From assembly GCA_030386875.1 (NCBI GenBank), contig CM059571.1, positions 21,756,355 to 21,820,354 of the forward strand: DNA of 64,000 nt, read 5' to 3'. The number at the start of each line of letters is the position of its first letter. Within the stretch, counting starts at the first letter, position 1. Under the pieces are notes generated by a model. It was not told the origin of the DNA. It ran no database searches and was given only the letters and a program-made list of their open reading frames with translations. A program made the translations under genes and the position numbers. The DNA comes from Morinoia aosen. Lineage: Eukaryota; Arthropoda; Malacostraca; Amphipoda; Talitridae. Shown here piece by piece: positions 10,800 to 20,622 of the stretch.

Positions 10800-13293
10800 T
10801 TCCCTTCCGTACCTGTCTCATTTAGTACCAAACGAAAACCTTTCAAACAATTAGTTTGAATTTGTTAAATCTCTTAAATCTATTTCTAATGAAAATATTT
10901 TTCCTTTGTGTAATTTGGATGAGGAATTTTTACATACAAATGCACCTGTGAACGAGGTTATATGCATTGTTTTAGATGCAATTTTTACAGAACCCTCAAT
11001 GCTCCATGAAGGTTTATCCAAAACGACTATGAGAGGATTGCTCGAGCTAACACTTTAGCACTCATTCTTCAAGTTTAAAAACTAAACTTAGATAAACAAG
11101 TTTATGGTTTAGCAATGGGATCTGCTTTATCCCCCATTGTGGCTATCTTCCAAAACAATTTTGAAAATAATTTTTTCAAATCATTCCCAGATAATTTTAA
11201 ATCAGTGTTTTATCGGAGGAATCTTGACGAATCATTTACTCTTTTCAAAAACTACCAAAATTTCGAGCAGTTTTTTCAATATTCCAATCAATGTCATAAG
11301 CGTATCAAATTCACATATGATCTAGAAGTGAATAATGAAGTGTCTTTTATAGACGTACAAGTTACAAAAGCTGCAAACAAATTTACGAAATTCACGAAGT
11401 GTTTCGAAAAAAGCTTTCACAGGATTGGGTACGAAGTTTTCTAGCAATAATTTTTCAAAATATAACATTTCAGGGATAGTAACGTTAATTCAGAGAGCTT
11501 TTGAAATTTCATCGTCCTGCAAGTTGTTCCATTTAGAAATTAATTATTTACAAAATTATTTCTGTTCGAATAATTACCAGAACAATATTTTTAATAGTGA
11601 GGTACGGACATTTTTAAGGAAACCATGCCGGGGCATCTGCAGTCCTCTCCCGATCTTTTTTATTGCTTTAAATGAGTTTGAGATATGTCCCCGAATGTCT
11701 GTAAAAATATCAGGAACGTATCCCAGAGCTAACGTCCCCCACCCCCCCGGGAGGGGGTTGAGCATCCCCCTTACGGACCTTTTTTTCATTTTTGAACCTA
11801 GAGCAATGAAATTTGGTATACTGATAGGAAATACAATTTAGAATCATTTATCATTCATGACAAAATGAGATTTTCTTGAAAAAAAATGGGAAATCATAGA
11901 AAACGACATTTTTGGGGGGGTTTTCTAAATGCTTCTTCTCCTACAGTTTTTGAGCTACAGTAATGATTTTGGTATCATTGGATGCAGAATAACGTGGACA
12001 TTAAAAAAATCTCAAATTTTCAATTTTATTTCATTTTTTTTTCATATATTTCATCATTCATATTCCTCAAGGTAAGCATCCCCCTTCCGAATTTTTTTTA
12101 TTATTGAATTTAGTGCAATGAAATTTGGTATACTGATAGGAAATGCAATTTAGAATCATTTATCATTTATGACAAAATGCGATTTTCTTGAAAAGAAAAT
12201 GGGAAATCATGGAAAACGACATTTTTTTTGGGACATTTCTAAATGCTTCTTCTCTGATAGTTTTTGAGCTACAGTAATGATTTTGGTATCATTGGATGCA
12301 GAATAACGTGGACATTCCAAAAACTTGAATGCTTTTCCTCAAATTTCCAATATAAAAATTAAAAAAAATAAATAAAAATATTCTCAAGAAAATTCAAATT
12401 TATGACGTCATAACTTTGAAACAAGAATGAATTTTGAAAAACTTCCTAATGCATTGTGAAGCCCTTGTTTTTCTGCATTCAATGATACCAAAACCATCAC
12501 TGAAGCTCAAAAACTGTAGGAGGAGAAGCATTTTTTTCTTAAATCGTCGATATTGAACAATCACGATTTTCAATACATTCGTTATAATGGGGCCGAAGTT
12601 TACACAGCTAGAGCAATGTTGTTTGCTTCATTTGGAAGTCACAGGTGTAATCTACAATTGCTGTCTAGTTGATTTTCAAAAATTTTTACGTGAAATTTTT
12701 TCCGTAGACTTTTCACCCCAAATTCAAAACTCTGACTATAGCTTTTTCAAAAAAATTCTATAAATTCAAAATGAATTTAAATTCATGTATATATTTTTAT
12801 ATATTTTCATTTATATTTTTTTTATTTATCTTTAATAACTCATTTTCTATGTCCCAATGCAAAAAAACTTGTGGATGAAAAGTTGTTGGGAATTTAGAGA
12901 TCTAGTAGTGTGCAAATTTTCATAGACGTAAGTCCGATAGAAAAAAATCTACGGATGGAAAATCAAATTTTGGCCGACTCACCGGCATTGTTTCCTTAAA
13001 TAGAAAATTCACTGCGAAGCCGAGAATTCCCACCGTGCCGAGGATAAGCTTGTATTTTCAGCTACCTTTTATACAGAGTACAGAGAAAATGAAAATTGAA
13101 GTACTGTACTTCCAACAATTAAGAAGTTTCTACCCCAAACCATCCAACTCGTCTATAAGAGAACACTGTTTAAAAAAAGACCATATCTTTAAAACCACAA
13201 ATTTAAAAAAAATTGGATACAACCTTAAGTTTGTCCGATCTCCGCATTTTAGAGTCCATGTACATTTTAAAAAACCGTCCGTCAATAAATGAT
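10800..13293 (+). mobile_element. decayed Penelope-like element (reverse transcriptase), interrupted
   Basis: Several plus-strand frames read as pieces of a Penelope-like reverse transcriptase. Around 10880-11060 there is a block ending in a LLELTL-like helix. MGSALSPIVA follows at 11115, the family's conserved GSPLSP motif. FYRRNLDESFTLFK lies where the catalytic YVDD normally sits. IKFTYDLE and VSFIDVQV correspond to the IKFT...FLDV stretch, and FHLEINYLQNYF follows after a frameshift near 11425-11444. The coding sense resumes at about 13000 with IPTVPRISLYFQLPFI and LRSFYPK. It ends with SSIREHCLKKDHIF, resembling part of the GIY-YIG endonuclease region of these elements, stop near 13290. 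Frameshifts, stops and loss of the YVDD aspartate pair make it inactive. It is split by a TTAA-flanked insertion. Confidence 0.75.
11614..12999. mobile_element. non-autonomous TTAA-flanked DNA transposon nested in the Penelope-like element
   Basis: The element proper spans 11618-12995 (1378 bp). The ends ggaaaccatgccgg (11618-11631) and ccggcattgtttcc (12982-12995) are inverted repeats matching at 13 of 14 positions. TTAA flanks both sides (11614-11617 and 12996-12999). TTAA duplication is the hallmark of piggyBac-superfamily insertion. Removing the element and one TTAA rejoins VRTF to LNRKF in the Penelope frame, which confirms the boundaries. No transposase frame is present. The interior holds two direct copies of a roughly 230-bp module (about 11764-12003 and 12087-12318) and an inverted partial copy (about 12466-12535). 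It is probably a composite MITE-like element mobilised in trans. Confidence 0.8.
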
Positions 13294-14717
13294 GTGACAC
13301 GACGGTGAAAATTTCCATTGTTTGTTGAAGTTTTACATAGTTTTTGTTCTATTTTGTCTTTTAAATCTCAACGTCTTATGGCCAGTTTATTCCGAAGATT
13401 CAGAGTTAAAATTTTTTTAACACCTTATTTATTGTATTTCAGGGCACTGAACATTGATTTTTGTATTCTGAAACGTTTATTTTTTATCATGATACATGAT
13501 ATTCTTTGCCACGTTGGATTTCCTTTTTATCCATGATGTATCAGATTTTATCAACATATTATAAACAAGAAATAATGTGCATGAACGGCATGTTTCTTCA
13601 AAATATTGGTATTATTTCTGGAATGATAAATAGAACTTCAAAAAATATTCATGATGACCCCTAAAGACAAAAATGAATGGCAACATGAGGTCAGCATGTA
13701 TAACCCATTTTCTAGAAGTTCGATGGAGCCAATCTTCTACGTGAAGCTCCAGATTTGTTGACGCGCTCAAACCTAACGATTATATCGATATTTACTACAA
13801 AGTCTCTGTAAGAGCAGAAGTGAGGAGGGGGAGAGAGGAGTGTTCCTTAAAAACACTTCATATTCTAATTTACTCACTCTTTCACCGTATTGGACGAATC
13901 CGATATTCTACACATTTTTACTGGGGACTATATATATATATATATAGTTTACTTTCTTAGTATCAAAAACGATACATTGCAGGTAAAATGCATATATTTT
14001 TTGGCAGATGCGTTGTTCTTCGTCGCAAAGAATATGATATTGTACCGAGTGTAGATTGGTGATTTGAAGCCCACTACGTTGAAATGCGTGTTCTCCCTAA
14101 GCCGAGGAGAAGCCACACACTGCCCTGTTGAGATGTTCTAGGAACACGAAAAATTACGTCACAAGCCCTCAACACGAGACATCGACTTCCGCCAGCACAG
14201 CAAGAGCATACAAACAACGGTAGGTCTCCCACAAGACTTAGAACTCCTGGACACCAAGTGCTTCGTAATCAGGCAAATTGTGCTTTCACAGCTCTAACGC
14301 TACGACTTGATGCGGTCATTCACTCGTGCGGCAGCCAGTCACGCTCAAGTACAAACGCAGACCTAAAATGATGCCTCGCCTCTCTTTAATGAGTCATGCA
14401 CCCGTGCAGTGAACCTCCAGATTAAATTCTGTCCTACAATCCAAAACAGATCATTGATTCGTCAGGCTCTCGACGAATAAATTTTGAGCTTGTTCTTATG
14501 TTCCGTATTGATATCCCACACAATGTACTTATAAGTGAGAGTCCCAACTATGTACATTCATCAGCATATGGGATGCTCGGAATAAAAAAGTTTCTAAAAT
14601 ACTTTGCACACAGATTTTGTCCGTTGTTTCGAAAGTAAACGACCTTTTCTCTATTTGAAAGAAGCCCTCAAGGTCAGCGTTCTGAATCCTTTGAAAAACT
14701 TGAACAATTAGCAGTAG
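13294..14717. other. non-coding stretch with (TA)n
   Basis: A perfect (TA)9 microsatellite lies at 13929-13946. The rest is AT-rich DNA with no supported gene. The moderately GC-richer part at 14100-14400 shows no open frame of note. Confidence 0.5.
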
Positions 14718-14884
14718 TCACAGTGGCCCATTTTGTTTTAGAGGAATGGTTTGGGTTTCAGCATGCAGGTGGTGCTGTGCTCGTAGCTCAGAATATAGAG
14801 TGGGAATGATCTTCGAATATTTTCTTTCCACTTGTTCCCTTCGTTGATGTTTCTCCTCGATTGCGGTGACAACAGCTGCACAAA
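14718..14884 (-). CDS. candidate terminal exon, unknown charged protein
   Basis: On the minus strand an acceptor-like tatctagaacag precedes an open frame of about 55 codons, ending in TGA at 14718-14720. Its peptide contains VVTAIEEKHQRREQVERKY and then IIPTLYSELRAQHHLH, a highly charged predicted helix with protein-like composition. A second frame over the same DNA is also open, so the frame choice rests on composition alone. No downstream donor is seen, which would make this a last exon. Upstream partners are unknown. It may belong to a gene in the same direction as the exon at 9915-10067, but the link is speculative. Confidence 0.3.
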
Positions 14885-15264
14885 CTGTTCTAGATAAAGT
14901 CGATTCACAACATTATTCATGACAGCTGTATTATCATTTTTTTAAATTTGTGATGTTACTTTAAGTACTGTGGTATTCCGAATCTCTTTGGTCATTTCTA
15001 ACTTTTGTGCCGTTATGCTTGTGCGTTGCAGAGCTTTGGTACCGCTCTGGTCCATTGCAGCTCGTTTGGGGTCCCATTGGAGTGGTGCAGAAAGTGCTGA
15101 TAGTTCTCTTCATGTGAATCTCGCTCTCATCGACATTGAATATTTAGTTTGCCAGAAACGTTCCGTTGAACAGAACAGTCAAGTTGAATTGGACGATCAC
15201 TTGCAATGGGTCAATTTTGAACGCTCATCGTAATAAGGCTCGATATCAACTGCAAATTTGCTTA

Positions 15265-15500
15265 TTTTAGGACGAATTTGTGTGCCGAGGTCCTTGACAT
15301 ACTGCAAATAACAAACAGAACAGGACTCACAACGCTGCCTTGAGGAGCGCCCGATGTGACTGAGGCCCAGTCACTGGCTTGGTCTTGGATCCAACGAGAG
15401 TCCCGGCCTTGGATGCCTGGGACTTCTACTGTAGCCATCAGCCTTTCGTGTGGGACTTTACCCATGGCTTTCTGGAAGTCCAGGTGATCAGCATTGTGAG
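15265..15500 (-). mobile_element. LINE reverse transcriptase fragment
   Basis: Read on the minus strand, the peptide runs DFQKAMGKVPHERLM, then a W-containing linker, then SDWASVTSGAPQGSVVSPVL. The sequences DFxKAFDxVPHxxL and VTSGVPQGSVLGPLLF are diagnostic of CR1/Jockey-type non-LTR reverse transcriptases. The fragment is truncated on both sides, and the YxDD region is lost. It is an inactive relic in the same orientation as the host exons. Confidence 0.85.
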
Positions 15501-16104
15501 CGTTATCGAATCGAATGAGTCAGTAAAGCTTCTGAAAAATTGAGGTGCGTTAGAAAAATACGCCGTTAGTGAATAATCTTTTCGGTTCGCGTGTTTAAAT
15601 TTTAGATATCTATTGCATTAAGTACCATCAAATTTGGATTTCCAGAAAGTTTCTCACTTACTACGTACTCGTGTTCGTAGAAACAGTGATAGGCAAGAGC
15701 CAGGACGCTTCATCATACCCAGTGTTACCTACAACACACCGCACCTATACCACGCCCAGTTGCACCACGTATCAATGAAACGCGAGCAATTGCTCACCCA
15801 GTCATACGTTGCAGCAGAAGCCATCTAAATTTACTTATATACAGTACAATATACGCACTACTATGCGAACTAATCAATACGTGAGTTTTGATTACGGGAT
15901 TGATTGATCCCAAACAATACGTAAGTATCAATACGTGAGTATACCTTGCATTAAGAGTCACTGAAATTATATTTTGTACAGTAAATACATATATACATTC
16001 AGTGCGGGGCATCTAACAGAGGGTAAGATGGCACACAACGTTGTATCGTTCACGTGGCACACAATTTGTTACTGTGTTTCACTCACGTTATTGAGGAGGG
16101 TAAT
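15501..16104. other. non-coding stretch before the minisatellite
   Basis: A short decayed repeat of a/tcaatacgtgagt-like phrases occurs at about 15870-15942. No gene is supported. Confidence 0.5.
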
Positions 16105-16755
16105 TAATCTCACCGCATCTAGACACTCCCACGTCTGGACGTCTACTCGCACCACTGAGGACGGTAAGCAATCTCACCTCATCTTGGCACTGCCACATCT
16201 GGATGTCTACCGATGGAAAACAATCTCACCTCATCTTGGTACTGCCACATCTGGATGTCTACCGATGGTAAACAATCTCACCTCTTCTTGGTACTGCCAA
16301 GTCTGGATGTCTACCGATGGTAAACAATCTCACCTCATCTTGGTACTGCCAAGTCTGGATGTCTTCCGATGGAAAACAATCTCACCTCATCTTGGCACTG
16401 CCACATCTGGATGTCTACCGATGGTAAACAATCTCACCTCATCTTGGTACTGCCACATCTGGATGTCTACCGATGGTAAACAATCTCACCTCTTCTTGGT
16501 ACTGCCAAGTCTGGATGTCTACCGATGGTAAACAATCTCACCTCATCTTGGCACTGCCACGTCTGGATGTCTTCCGATGGTAAACAATCTCACCTCATCT
16601 TGGTACTGCCAAGTCTGGATGTCTACTCGCACCACTGGGGAGGATGCGCAATCTCACCTCATCTTGGCACTGCCAAGTCTGGATGTCTACTCGCACCACT
16701 GGGGAGGATGCGCAATCTCACCTCATCTTGATACACCTGTGTCTGGGCGTCCACT
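16105..16755. repeat. 52/64-bp minisatellite
   Basis: Units begin with caatctcacc at 16169, 16221, 16273, 16325, 16377, 16429, 16481 and 16533, eight units of exactly 52 bp. Flanking 64-bp units begin at 16105, 16585 and 16649, and a partial unit begins at 16713. The 64-bp form carries actcgcaccactggggagga plus a few bases, where the 52-bp form has accgatggtaaa, a net 12-bp difference. Internal units differ by few substitutions. Because 52 is not a multiple of three and the unit has no stops in these frames, a long apparent reading frame runs through all three phases. That is a repeat artefact. Confidence 0.95.
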
Positions 16756-17419
16756 CCGGGGGCGGACCGGAAGATCCTGTTTTGTGATCGGACTGCTCTT
16801 CCTTCCGTCTGGCTGCCCCCAGGGATGTTGTTTGGTCCGTCCAGCTGGGCATAATCAAATTTGGTAAATTTAGAGTCCTTTTTGATTATGGATTTTCAAA
16901 ACACAGTCTACGTTTCAAGGCCTATGTTTATTGTCACTTTTGAGCTCGATGGTGTGGCTTGAGATACGTGTAGCAGCATTTCAAATACAGAGACACAACA
17001 GACAATTCCTTTTGTGATTTAAGTAAATGAAAATTATTAAATTAACATCCTTATTTGACTCCAAATGTGGTTTACATTGTCAGTTTAACCTGAAATCTCC
17101 TAGAGCCCAAGTAAATCATGCTTTTATCAAAATCGCCTAGAGCTAGCTAAATCATCATTTCCTCATTAAATATTCACACCTGTACAGCAACTGAGTTATC
17201 AGGACTTCAAGGAAAGTGTTTCTCTTAACTGGAGGTTAATAAATCAATGCAGTAATAGTGTTCTTGCATAACTCTACACGTTTTATCGTTACACCAAATC
17301 ACAAAGCGTAAACAAAATGAAGCTCAATATTTAAACGAACCGACATTCCTCACAAAACAAGTGACAAGAAACACAAAACAACTTTTCGAGAGGTAATTTT
17401 TTCTATTCAACTCATTTTA
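16756..17419 (-). other. presumed 3' UTR and flank of the minus-strand gene
   Basis: Downstream, in minus sense, of the stop codon at 17420. An AATAAA polyadenylation hexamer reads on the minus strand at 16932-16927, about 490 nt past the stop. There is no closer canonical hexamer, so the 3' end is uncertain. No other feature is seen. Confidence 0.3.
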
Positions 17420-17507
17420 TCAGTGGGGGTTTGCGGCCAGAGTTGCACTCCATCGATTGCTTGTTTCTAGGACGCGCTTGGTGCTCCAGAAAGTATTGAC
17501 GACCGAC
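17420..17507 (-). CDS. candidate last coding exon of the unidentified multi-exon gene
   Basis: After the acceptor ttgaggccccag the frame set by the previous exon (…YDAG-AT|G) continues as SVVNTFWSTKRVLETSNRW and ends at TGA (17420-17422), giving 29 codons including the stop. A competing acceptor 22 nt upstream (tttatttttatcgcag, plus-strand position about 17529) has a much better pyrimidine tract. If used, it creates a stop at once and ends the protein at …MYDAGI. The exon is therefore either this 88-nt coding block or mostly 3' UTR. I cannot decide without transcript data. Confidence 0.45.
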
Positions 17508-17827
17508 CTGGGGCCTCAAGCCAATCAACTGCGATAAAAATAAATCTGTCAATATCTACATTATTCCCCAAATAGAGCAAACTTTTATCGTGGCACAACT
17601 CCAGAAGTGATGAGAAACTGTATCACCAATAAATCTTATCAAAATCCCCGAAAACTAAATCCTCCCGAATAATTCAATTAGTGAAATTTTCGAATTGCTT
17701 TTTAACGATGTGACAAACTTTATTTAGGCTGACACTTTTTTTACACGCATACGAGACACGCATGAAAATAAATTAGGAAATCAAAGCAATGCTAGCAAGG
17801 ACTGTTTGTTAAGTACAGGGAACTTAC

Positions 17828-17876
17828 ATTCCTGCATCGTACATTTGCCTGATCTCTTCCTTCTCCATTTTAAATG
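17828..17876 (-). CDS. 49-nt internal exon, unidentified protein
   Basis: The minus-strand acceptor ttacttacccag and consensus donor at|gtaagt bound 49 nt. With one base carried over from the preceding exon it reads FKMEKEEIRQMYDAG. This is a compact charged helix with good coding character, and the other phase-compatible reading looks less protein-like. It pairs in phase with the donor at 18527 of the preceding exon (phase 1) and leaves phase 2. Function is unknown. Confidence 0.65.
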
Positions 17877-17999
17877 CTGGGTAAGTAACTTTACTTTCAC
17901 TATTTTCATTATATAAAAAATTATTTTAAGGTCGGAGTTAAATAATTTCTCGAAGCTAAACTATACACAAACACAAGTGAACAAAGAACAATGCATTAC

Positions 18000-18800
18000 C
18001 GGTTCGTACGGAAGATCAGTTTGTGCATGGACATGCACACGATCACGGTGCTCAGTGTGTGGCGAATGATGCGAATGGAGAGAAAAACTTTTGTTGTGTG
18101 CGTTGTTAGACAAAACCTCGAGTGAGTCACAGTGTTTGTTGCAATTTGCATTCCGAAAAAGCGATGATTGAGCTGACCGAATTCTTCTTCTGCTCGCAAA
18201 ACTGTGGGTATCAGACATGAAATTCGGCAGCGTAGACTGCGCGTACAGAGTATAACACTGGTGTCCATGCACCGTATCTGCATTCCTCACACAGTGATGA
18301 CAGTCACACAGGTGCATGTTGTGCTGCATTGCGTCACTCTCCGATAATGGATACGGAGCTCGATGAACGTTAGACGTGTTTTTAAAATTTCTCCAGTGCA
18401 AATTATTGTTCATCAGATCTCTCCCACTAAAAACACTTGACGTTTTATGAGCATGGAAGTCTCGTGAGCAACTGAGTGTATCGTTTTCAAATGAGCCACC
18501 AAGGTTATTGACAGAACCATGCTCACGAGACTCAAGATTATCGCAAGCGGAATATTTGTGAGTGTGTGACGGGTGCGGAACACCGGTGCCTCCGTGCGCA
18601 GCGGCGGCGTGCTGGTGTAGGAGGTGCGCCTGCTTGTGGCGCTGTACCCGCAAGCTCAGGCGGTTGACGGACGCCGCGGCGCTGGAATAGAGGTTGCTCA
18701 GGCCGTGCTTGTCTCGCCGCAGCCGCGCTCTCGCCTCCAGCTTCTCCCGGAAATCAGCTCGCCGCACCTCGGGCTGCTGCATGTCAAAGCCATACGAGTG
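18000..18800 (-). CDS. large internal exon with two possible donors, unidentified protein
   Basis: The minus-strand acceptor ttctctcccctacgtccag is excellent. The GC-rich first part reads HSYGFDMQQPEVRRADF, then REKLEARARLRRDKHGLSN, a basic helix, then SSAAASVNRLSLRV and a His/Ala-rich tail. The frame stays open past 18000, where ccg|gtaatg could be a donor (801 nt, phase 0). An earlier donor c|gtgagc at 18526 gives a 274-nt exon ending in phase 1. Only the earlier donor joins the next exon (17828-17876) in the frame reading FKMEKEEIRQMYDAG. The longer form would add about 175 residues rich in His, Ser and Asn. The base composition drop near 18590 favours the shorter exon as constitutive. No domain is recognised. 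Confidence 0.7.
18458..18532. repeat. 13-bp perfect inverted repeat around a splice donor
   Basis: agtctcgtgagca (18458-18470) and tgctcacgagact (18520-18532) are perfect reverse complements, 49 bp apart. The right arm contains the predicted minus-strand donor c|gtgagc of the neighbouring exon. Both arms would be in the same pre-mRNA, so a hairpin could hide the donor. Confidence 0.7.
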
Positions 18801-20595
18801 CTGGACGTAGGGGAGAGAAATGTATTTTAGAACGGGAAATTTGCAGATAGTAATTCGATTAATGGTTGTGTGAGAAAGATAAATGTCCTTATTAAAGGAC
18901 ATCGCATAATAGCTAGTTATGCGCTACCTCCATGGAAGTTATCAACGAAGAAAAATCTGAAAGACAAACGTTAACTTCAGTGGTGCTCAAATGAATTTTT
19001 AGGGAATTGAAATAAAAACAATTCATGAAATATTTTGAAATGAGATTCTGTCATTTCTGCGACGATCTTGCTGCCACGTTCGTCTTTATAAAAAAGACGA
19101 AAAGTGACGAGAAGACACTCAGCTCTCGCCGGTTTCGCCAAGAACTGAACTCTTGGTGAATGTAATTAATACATGTAGGAGTAAAATTAAATTTAAGGAT
19201 TAATGATTCCACTTCAAGAGAACATCTGTTCCTCCACCAGGCATGAATGTGCAAGAAAGTTGGTCCATACAACGAACAACGCGGATGGTATACGGGTTGG
19301 CACGTAATTTGGAAGAATTTATAAGGAAAATTTGATTTGTGGTGTAAAATTTCGAAGCTCTCGTCCAGGTCGTGGGTTTATTCAGATACTGAAATGTTGA
19401 CCAGTTGATGAAGAAGTACTCCATTTGTCTGAAGATGTCGACGCAAGCAATTTCCTGAAATCTTCTGCATCGACTAAACAGTGCCAGTAAAGTATGATAT
19501 CTACCGTCGGTTTTAATATCTACAAACTTCTTTATCCTATGTAATTTCTTGTTCTGAATTTTTTTTTCAAAGATAATTGTAAAGAATCTACGATACGATG
19601 TTGTATATAGCGCATTAGATTGAAATTATACTCTCTAAAAACATGTAAAATAAGCAAAAATCGACATTCTGAAAAAGAAAAAAGGAGTACCTTATGAGCA
19701 TTTCCAATCAATTTTAGACCATTACTGTTGGAAACTTGTGAGAAGACATGCACGAGGATCAACTTACTGCTTTATTAAACAATGTAAGATTTGTTTACAA
19801 ACAATAACCGAATAACCTTGTGTAACGAATGTTTTGTAATGAATAGTTTATTTATCTTTAACCAAATAATCTTAATCTTTAATAATTGATTTCAATTAAC
19901 GGGAGATTTCATACTATACCAGAAAATCCACGGTAGATACACTAGGCCAGAAAACCGACGGAAGATGTCATACCACACCAATACCGACTAAACTAATGAC
20001 AGGCATCGTAAAAAATCCGATCCAGCCAATCATCAGAGAAGGTACTACGTTCCTGTAAATCCGACAAAACTCCTATAGTAACAAGTCGCAAGCAAAATAA
20101 AGTCTGCAAGCTAAATCGTCAAAGATGACGATAAGTCTAGTGAACTCGTAAACTTGCTCATCAAGGAAAGCTACGACAAACCATTTTAAAGTCGCTTGCA
20201 GCCACATCAGCACCATTGCGCGCTCAGTTTTATTGTTTTAGGCAGAATTAAAAGCTAATCGATGGAGCCCTAAAGCATAATGTGATGAGCGAGTGCTCAA
20301 ATTACATAGTATAGTCTTCCATGTCATCGTCCCAGCACTCTTCATGAAACCACGCCATGCAAACACAGGCCGTCACTGCCTGCAGTGTAATTTGGTTGAT
20401 TAATTAACTCCTTCACCGGTGAGTTGCGTGCAGCTTCTACCCTTCACGAGCGCGGCCTTCACCTTAGCATGGATTTAAAGATGGTTTTATGATTGACTTC
20501 AGGTTCCAAGTAGTAAAATTTAAATTCTAAATCAATGTGAGATGGTTTTATCGTTCACTGAAATCTTCATAAGGATGAGCGTCAGTTCCTGTTAC
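18801..20595. other. intron, no other gene seen
   Basis: Presumed intron of the minus-strand gene. It holds one copy (about 19986-20014) of a 28-bp phrase, gactaaactaatgaca(g)g, that recurs at about 20837. Nothing else is recognised. Confidence 0.5.
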
Positions 20596-20622
20596 CTGCA
20601 CAGGATTATCTGGAACGGCCGC
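20596..20622 (-). CDS. candidate 27-nt cassette microexon
   Basis: On the minus strand, a pyrimidine-rich tract ending ttaacttccgtgag is followed by 27 nt and the donor cag|gtaaca. The 27 nt read AAVPDNPVQ in phase 0. They fit seamlessly between the exon ending …SPENQQ (25912-25977) and the exon beginning HSYGFD (18800). Because both neighbours are phase 0, inclusion or skipping preserves the frame. The block is a local GC peak. The acceptor is imperfect (gtgag), so it may be an alternative exon or a chance match. Confidence 0.4.

Noticed and set aside
15974-16867. Plus-strand frames of up to 185 codons
   Set aside because: They are produced by the stop-free 52/64-bp minisatellite and read the same unit in three phases.
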